DNA of 64,000 nt from Catellatospora tritici (GTDB lineage: Bacteria > Actinomycetota > Actinomycetes > Mycobacteriales > Micromonosporaceae), in contig NZ_JAHRCY010000022.1 in assembly GCF_019083965.1 (NCBI RefSeq), positions 1 through 64,000 of the forward strand, in the 5' to 3' direction. How positions within the stretch are numbered: the stretch's first letter is position 1; each line of letters begins with the position of its first letter. The position numbers and the translations under genes were made by a program. The notes under the pieces were generated by a model. That model did no database searches. It was not told the DNA's origin and saw nothing but the letters and a program-made list of their open reading frames with translations. Positions 59,515 through 64,000 of this stretch are shown here, one piece after another.

Positions 59515-61289
59515 CCGAGCACCGCTTCCAGGTCGACCTGCGTGGCGTCGTCGACCTGCTCAGCCACCATCTGTACGCGAGCCCGCGCGTCTACGTACGC
59601 GAGCTGCTGCAGAACGCCACGGACGCGATCACCGCGCGGCGCGCCGGTGATCCCGACGCCCCCGCAGGCCGCGTGGTCATCGAGCCGCTGGCGGATGGCG
59701 CGCTGCGCGTCACCGACAACGGCATCGGCCTGACCGTGGACGAGGTGCACACGTTCCTCGCCAGCGTCGGGCGCACGTCCAAGCGCGACGACCTGGGCTT
59801 CGCCCGGCAGGACTTCCTCGGCCAGTTCGGCATCGGGCTGCTGTCCTGCTTCATGGTGGCCGACGCCATCGAGGTGGTGTCCCGCTCGGCCACGGGCGGG
59901 CCGGCGGTGCGATGGACCGGCTTCGCCGACGGACGGTACATCGTGGCTGCCGAGGATGGCGCCGAGATTGGCACCACCGTCACGCTGCGCCCGCGCCCAG
60001 GTGCCGAGCACTGGCTCACCCCGGCTGCCGTGCGTGAGCTCGCGTCGTCGTACGCCCACCTGCTGGACGTCGACGTGACCGTGGGTGATGTGCGGATAAC
60101 GGAGCCGCAGGCTCCGTGGGAGGCAGCCCACAACGACCCGGAGGTACGCCGGGCGGCGCTGCTCGATTACGGCGCGCGTGTGCTCGGCACCCGCCCGATG
60201 GAGGTCATCGACCTGAGCGTGCCCGAGGCGGGACTGCGCGGCGTCGGTTTCGTGCTGGCGTCGCCGGCGGCGGTGGGCCAGGGCGGGCATCGCGTCTACC
60301 TGAAGCGGATGCTGCTCAACGAGGACACGACCAAGCTGGTGCCCGAGTGGGCGTTCTTCGTCCGGTGTGTGGTCGACACGAGCATGCTGCGGCCGACCGC
60401 CAGCCGCGAGGCCCTATACGAGGACGACCTGCTCTCCTCGGTCCGCGAGGCGCTCGGCGAGCAGATCCGCGGCTGGCTGCTGGACCTGTCGGTCAACGAC
60501 CCGGATCGGCTGTCGAGGTTTCTGCGCGTGCACCATCTCGGCGTCAAGGCACTCGCCGTCCGCGACGACGAGATGCTGCGCCTGGTGGACGCGTGGCTGC
60601 CGTTCGAGACGAGCCACGGCACGATGGCGCTGCGCGCGTTCCGTCAGGGCCGGTCGATGATCCGGTACGTCGAGACCGTCGACGAGTTCCGCTCGCTGGC
60701 CGCGATCGCGAGCGCGGCCGGGACGCCGATCGTCAACGCCGGTTACGCCTACGACACCGAGATCCTCGAGCGCCTGTCCAGGGTGGACTCGCAGGCGCGG
60801 GTGCGCAGGCTGGACCCGGGCGAGCTGGCCGCCAAGCTCGAGCCGCTCCCGCCGGGCCAGCAGGAGGCGGTCGCGCCGTTCCTGGAGACCGCCCGCGCCG
60901 TGCTGCGCGAGCTCGGCTGCGTGCCGCTGATCCGCCAGTTCGACCCGGTGACCATGCCCGCCCTGTACGTGGTCAGCCAGCAGGCCCGCACCCAGGACAC
61001 GGTGCGGCGCAGCATCGATTCCGTCGACGAGCTGTGGTCCGATGTGCTGTCGGCGTTCGACGACGTGACCGTGGAGCACCGCCCGGAGCTGGTGCTCAAC
61101 TGGCGGCATCCGCTGATCCGCAAGCTCGCGTCGTATCCGCCCGGCGCGGCGCTGCGGCACGCGGTGGAGGCGCTGTACGGCCAGGCGCTGCTCGCCGGGC
61201 ACCACCCGTTGCGCGCGGTGGACACCGCCGCGCTGAACCGCTCGTTCCTCACGCTGCTTGATCGCGCCTTTCCCACGGAGAACGTATGA
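59511..61289 (+). CDS. HSP90 (HtpG-like) family protein
   Basis: A 592-residue GHKL ATPase chaperone. VDLLSHHLYASPRVYVRELL, QNATDAITARR (Glu and Asn of the ATP site), VTDNGIGLTVDEVHTFLASV, GRTSKRDD and QDFLGQFGIGLLSCFMVAD are the HSP90 N-terminal motifs; the middle domain is recognisable (RVYLKRMLLNEDTTKLVPEW; RPTASREALYEDDLLSSVRE). The C-terminal dimerisation domain is divergent from HtpG. GTG at 59511 overlaps the YbjN stop; the end overlaps the next ATG (ATGA). Its location between two YbjN-domain genes, away from heat-shock genes, suggests a dedicated, specialised chaperone. Confidence 0.92.
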   Translation: MTEHRFQVDLRGVVDLLSHHLYASPRVYVRELLQNATDAITARRAGDPDAPAGRVVIEPLADGALRVTDNGIGLTVDEVHTFLASVGRTSKRDDLGFARQDFLGQFGIGLLSCFMVADAIEVVSRSATGGPAVRWTGFADGRYIVAAEDGAEIGTTVTLRPRPGAEHWLTPAAVRELASSYAHLLDVDVTVGDVRITEPQAPWEAAHNDPEVRRAALLDYGARVLGTRPMEVIDLSVPEAGLRGVGFVLASPAAVGQGGHRVYLKRMLLNEDTTKLVPEWAFFVRCVVDTSMLRPTASREALYEDDLLSSVREALGEQIRGWLLDLSVNDPDRLSRFLRVHHLGVKALAVRDDEMLRLVDAWLPFETSHGTMALRAFRQGRSMIRYVETVDEFRSLAAIASAAGTPIVNAGYAYDTEILERLSRVDSQARVRRLDPGELAAKLEPLPPGQQEAVAPFLETARAVLRELGCVPLIRQFDPVTMPALYVVSQQARTQDTVRRSIDSVDELWSDVLSAFDDVTVEHRPELVLNWRHPLIRKLASYPPGAALRHAVEALYGQALLAGHHPLRAVDTAALNRSFLTLLDRAFPTENV

Positions 61290-62857
61290 CCAGCCTGCCC
61301 GACCTGCGCGACGCCCTCGACGAGGCCGAAGCCATGCCGTACGGCGATGGCAAGCTCGCCGAGCTGGAGCGCATCACCGCACACGCCGACGCCGCGGGCG
61401 ACGTCCGGCTGGGCTACGACGCCCGCATCCAATTGATCGAGACGTACGCCCACCACACTGAACGGTGGCGTATGCTGCCGGCGTTCGGTTGGTGCCTGGC
61501 CGCGTTCGACCGCGATCCGTCCATGTTCGACGAAGAAGACGCCGAGCTACTGCGCTGGTTCCACAAGTGGGCGGTGGCGACGCTGCGCAACACGCCCCGG
61601 GTCGGCCTGGCGCAGACCGTCGCCGCCCTCGACGACATGGAACGGCGCTTCCGCGCTGGCGGCCACAGCATGCAGGCCATCTACAACCTCCGTTGCCGGA
61701 TCGCCGACCACCTCGGCGACCAGGCCGAGGCCCGCCGCTGGTTCGACCTTTGGCGTACCGCCGAGCGCGACGAGAACAGCGACTGCGCCGGCTGCGACCC
61801 GTCGAGGCAGGCCGATCTGCTCGCCGGGTGGGGCGAGATGGAGCAGGCACTGCACATCGTCGAGCCGGTGCTGAGCGGCATCGTCGGTTGTGCCGAGCAG
61901 CCCGAGAAGGCGCTGGTCGTGGCGCAGATGGCGTACCTGAAGCTGGGCAGGTACGACGAGGCCGCCCGGGCGCACGTGCGCTCGTACCGGCGGCACCGGC
62001 ACGAGCGCGACGCGTTCCCGTTCTTGGCCGAGCACATCCGGTTCTGCGCGCTGACCGGCCATGTGGATCGCGGGCTCGACATCCTCACCGAGCATCTGAG
62101 CTGGCTGGACCGGCCGTACGACGAGTCTTCCGCGATGGAGTTCGCGGCGGCGGGCGCGCTGGTCTGCCGGCTGGCCGGCGACACCGACCGCGTCATCCAC
62201 CGGCCGTCGTTCGAAAACCGTGCCGAAGCCGACCTGACCGTGGCGCAACTCGGCGCCGACCTCGCGGCGCAGGCGCGCGACATCGCGGACCGGTTCGACG
62301 CCCGCAACGGCACGGATCATCAGTCCCGCCGGGTGGCGCTGCAGCTGGCGGCGACGCCGATCGTCGACGGGATCGAGCTGCCGCCGGACCGGCCCTCCTC
62401 GGCGTGGGACCCGGCGGTCGGGCTGCCGCCGGAGGGCCGGGACGAGCTGGTCGAGCCGCTGACCGTGCAGGCCATCACCGCGATCCTGAACGACCGTGGG
62501 GACCGCTACGTCGTCAACGGGGACGGCTCGATCGGCGGCCAGTGGGGCGAGGGCGTGTTCACGTTCGACCGGATGGGCGAGCGCGGCGAGGTGCTGCTCG
62601 TACGGGTGGTCGTCCAGCGTACGTTGCCCGCCGACCGGCTCATGGAGGCGTACGCGTTCTGCAATGCCTGGAATCACGACAGGGTGCTGCCGAAGGCGTA
62701 CGTGCACGACACCGGCGAGGGTGAGCTGATCCTGGCCGGCGACATCACCACCGACTTGGAGCACGGCGTGGCCGCGCCCCAGCTGGCGGTGCTGCTGCAC
62801 GCGGCGATCATGAGCGGGGCACAGTTCGCGGAGGAGGCGATGGAGCTTCCCAGGTGA
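61286..62857 (+). CDS. TPR and YbjN-domain protein, third gene of the HSP90 operon
   Basis: A 523-residue protein. Residues about 1-330 are helical TPR-like repeats (ARIQLIETYAHHTERWRMLP; YNLRCRIADHLGDQAEARRW; LVVAQMAYLKLGRYDEAARA), with a CAGC pair near 170. Residues about 390-523 are a YbjN domain (ITAILNDRGDRYVVNGDGSI; YAFCNAWNHDRVLPKAYVHD; GELILAGDITTDLEHGVAAP) closely similar to the first gene's product. TPR proteins are classical HSP90 partners, but bacterial HtpG lacks the eukaryotic docking tail, so the mode of contact would differ. ATG overlaps the HSP90 stop by four bases. Confidence 0.87.
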   Translation: MTSLPDLRDALDEAEAMPYGDGKLAELERITAHADAAGDVRLGYDARIQLIETYAHHTERWRMLPAFGWCLAAFDRDPSMFDEEDAELLRWFHKWAVATLRNTPRVGLAQTVAALDDMERRFRAGGHSMQAIYNLRCRIADHLGDQAEARRWFDLWRTAERDENSDCAGCDPSRQADLLAGWGEMEQALHIVEPVLSGIVGCAEQPEKALVVAQMAYLKLGRYDEAARAHVRSYRRHRHERDAFPFLAEHIRFCALTGHVDRGLDILTEHLSWLDRPYDESSAMEFAAAGALVCRLAGDTDRVIHRPSFENRAEADLTVAQLGADLAAQARDIADRFDARNGTDHQSRRVALQLAATPIVDGIELPPDRPSSAWDPAVGLPPEGRDELVEPLTVQAITAILNDRGDRYVVNGDGSIGGQWGEGVFTFDRMGERGEVLLVRVVVQRTLPADRLMEAYAFCNAWNHDRVLPKAYVHDTGEGELILAGDITTDLEHGVAAPQLAVLLHAAIMSGAQFAEEAMELPR

Positions 62858-62956
62858 GCTTGCCGCGCCGCCGAACCCGGCAGCGGTGACTGTGGTTCGG
62901 TGACGACCACGTCGAGCTGCCAGGGCCGCCCGGCCCGGGTCGGCGGCTGCTGCTTG

Positions 62957-63009
62957 AGACATGGGTTTGTCCCGCCAACCGATTCGGTTGGCGGGACAAA
63001 CCCATGTCT
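62957..63009. terminator. Very long perfect bidirectional terminator hairpin
   Basis: Two 26-base arms (62957-62982 and 62984-63009) are perfectly complementary around one base; the stem contains GGGTTTGTCCCGCCAACC and its complement. It separates the convergent HSP90 operon and the LamG/FG-GAP gene and should terminate both. Confidence 0.88.
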
Positions 63010-63029
63010 GCCCTAGCGGCGTGCCGACC

Positions 63030-64000
63030 TCAGCCGATGCGGCCCGCCACCGTGGTCGTGAACCCGGAACCGATCTGGACGGCTGTCCCGATCGTGCCGG
63101 TTCCCGTGCCCGGGAACAGGTACATGACGCCGGAGGCGTTGACACCGACCACGTCAGGCTTGCCGTCCTCGTTGAGGTCGAACACGGTGAGCCTGCTGTA
63201 TCCGGCGAAGTTGCCGACGGCGGTCGGCGTGCCGAGCATCGACAGTCCGGTGCCGCCGGTGTGCCGCATCAGCGTCATGTCGCTGTTGGACGGGTTGACG
63301 GCGAGGATGTCACCCCTGCCGTCGCTGTCGAAGTCGGCCCCGAAGATGCGCCAGTTGGTGTATCCGCTGCTCTTGATGCTCACCCTGCAGCATCCGTTGG
63401 GGTAGTGGAACATCTGGCCGTCGCTGGCGCGGATGCCGTAGTGGTCGGGTTGGGGGTTGCTGTCTCCGTTGCCGGTGGTGTGGTAGACGGTCGACCAGTC
63501 GACGCCGATCCGCGACCGTGTGCTGGTGCTCAGCGTGCCGTTGGTGTTCGGGTAGAGGTAGAGCTCACCGAGGGTAGGTTCGACGGTGATGATGTCGGTC
63601 CAGCCGTCGCGGTTCCAGTCCGAGACATCCCAGCGGTGCCCGCCCCAGCCCGATCCGATCTTCAGCCGCGTTCCGAACAGCGACGTGCCGATGCTGCCCG
63701 TGGACGGGTACAGCCACAGGTCGCCTGCGGAGTCGCTGGTGATGAGGTCCGGGTGGCCGTCGTTGTTGAAGTCGTGCGGTCTCGGGTTCGGGTTGGCCAT
63801 CATCTTGATCTGTGCTGCGGTGACGACACCCTGGAAGATCTGGACGTCGTCGATGCCGCCGTTGAAGTAGGAGATCTCGGCGCTGGAGTGCCACTCGTTG
63901 CCGATCATCAACTTGCCGGTGGCGTTCCAGCTGACATTCACGCCGGTGAGCTGGCCGACCTGGGTGCCGTTGACGTAGAGCGTCTGGGTGTGCGCGATCG
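63030..64000 (-). CDS. LamG/FG-GAP secreted protein, 5' part beyond right edge
   Basis: The minus-strand frame is open from the right edge to a stop at 63030 (323 residues visible). It begins inside a LamG domain (TQTLYVNGTQVGQLTGVNVS; ISYFNGGIDDVQIFQGVVTA) and ends with FG-GAP/VCBS repeats (HDFNNDGHPDLITSDSAGDL; FGADFDSDGRGDILAVNPSN; FDLNEDGKPDVVGVNASGVM). The visible part is about 80% identical in protein to the end of the 25498-29982 product and lies in the same orientation. The signal peptide and start are outside the window. Confidence 0.88.
   Translation of the reverse strand, partial: IAHTQTLYVNGTQVGQLTGVNVSWNATGKLMIGNEWHSSAEISYFNGGIDDVQIFQGVVTAAQIKMMANPNPRPHDFNNDGHPDLITSDSAGDLWLYPSTGSIGTSLFGTRLKIGSGWGGHRWDVSDWNRDGWTDIITVEPTLGELYLYPNTNGTLSTSTRSRIGVDWSTVYHTTGNGDSNPQPDHYGIRASDGQMFHYPNGCCRVSIKSSGYTNWRIFGADFDSDGRGDILAVNPSNSDMTLMRHTGGTGLSMLGTPTAVGNFAGYSRLTVFDLNEDGKPDVVGVNASGVMYLFPGTGTGTIGTAVQIGSGFTTTVAGRIG

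Noticed and set aside
1..64000. tRNA genes, CRISPR arrays, rRNA, replication origin
   Set aside because: Looked for cloverleaf-like GTTC-A-A-T blocks, regular short direct repeats and DnaA-box clusters while reading; none was convincing.

Overview
The window is high-GC (roughly 70%), densely coded DNA with GTG and TTG starts, ATGA/GTGA overlaps and families typical of filamentous actinobacteria: SigE-type sigma factors with C-terminal extensions, PadR, TetR and LacI regulators, secreted CBM-linked glycoside hydrolases and LamG/FG-GAP proteins. The best guess is a member of the Micromonosporaceae or a close relative. No rRNA, tRNA, CRISPR array, replication origin or intact insertion sequence was seen. 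Coordinates come from reading frames, ribosome binding sites and motif inspection; no database was searched.

Layout. 1-6.8 kb: a pentapeptide-repeat gene cut by the left edge; a three-gene DUF2089 / membrane / SHOCT-like operon with an apparently leaderless promoter; a ThiF-like E1 enzyme with a GNAT acetyltransferase; a cupin; a LacI regulator with a palindromic operator; a secreted PL7 alginate lyase. 7-11.4 kb: a 1219-residue zinc-ribbon/helical-repeat/CHAT protease divergent from a small single-pass membrane protein, a candidate conflict module. 11.7-20.6 kb: DUF1232 and ChrB-like genes, a winged-helix (AlkZ/YcaQ superfamily) protein, two ABC export systems, a decayed LuxR-type response regulator, a sugar O-acetyltransferase and a YCII protein. 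21-24.5 kb: two head-to-head ECF sigma factors, each fused to a transmembrane helix and an extracytoplasmic domain. 25.5-30 kb: a giant secreted LamG/FG-GAP protein with a 32-bp palindrome upstream. 30.4-35.1 kb: a methyltransferase tightly coupled to a TIR-NTPase-TPR protein, a second immune-like module, followed by a decayed serine hydrolase. 36.7-38.8 kb: a polytopic membrane protein.

39-51 kb is a coherent catabolic region, all on the minus strand: cholesterol-oxidase-like GMC oxidoreductase, SdsA-type alkyl sulfatase, TetR regulator, MFS transporter, AMP-dependent acyl ligase, aldehyde dehydrogenase, PadR regulator and acyl-CoA dehydrogenase. Read in order, these could take a sulfated long-chain (or sterol-like) alcohol through alcohol, aldehyde, acid and acyl-CoA to beta-oxidation. 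The upstream regions of the transporter and the GMC gene share a 23-bp motif (19 of 23 identical), probably the operator of one of the local regulators.

51.4-53.4 kb is a run of broken genes (MFS sugar transporter, possible transposase, TPR, secreted protein) around an intact stand-alone trpF. 53.6-58.8 kb holds secreted proteins: a beta-propeller, a DUF4185 protein and a GH20 hexosaminidase with two F5/8 domains. 59-62.9 kb is a three-gene operon YbjN / HSP90-like / TPR-YbjN. The window ends inside a second LamG/FG-GAP gene, paralogous to the one at 25.5-30 kb and in the same orientation, so two direct repeats bracket about 37 kb rich in accessory genes.
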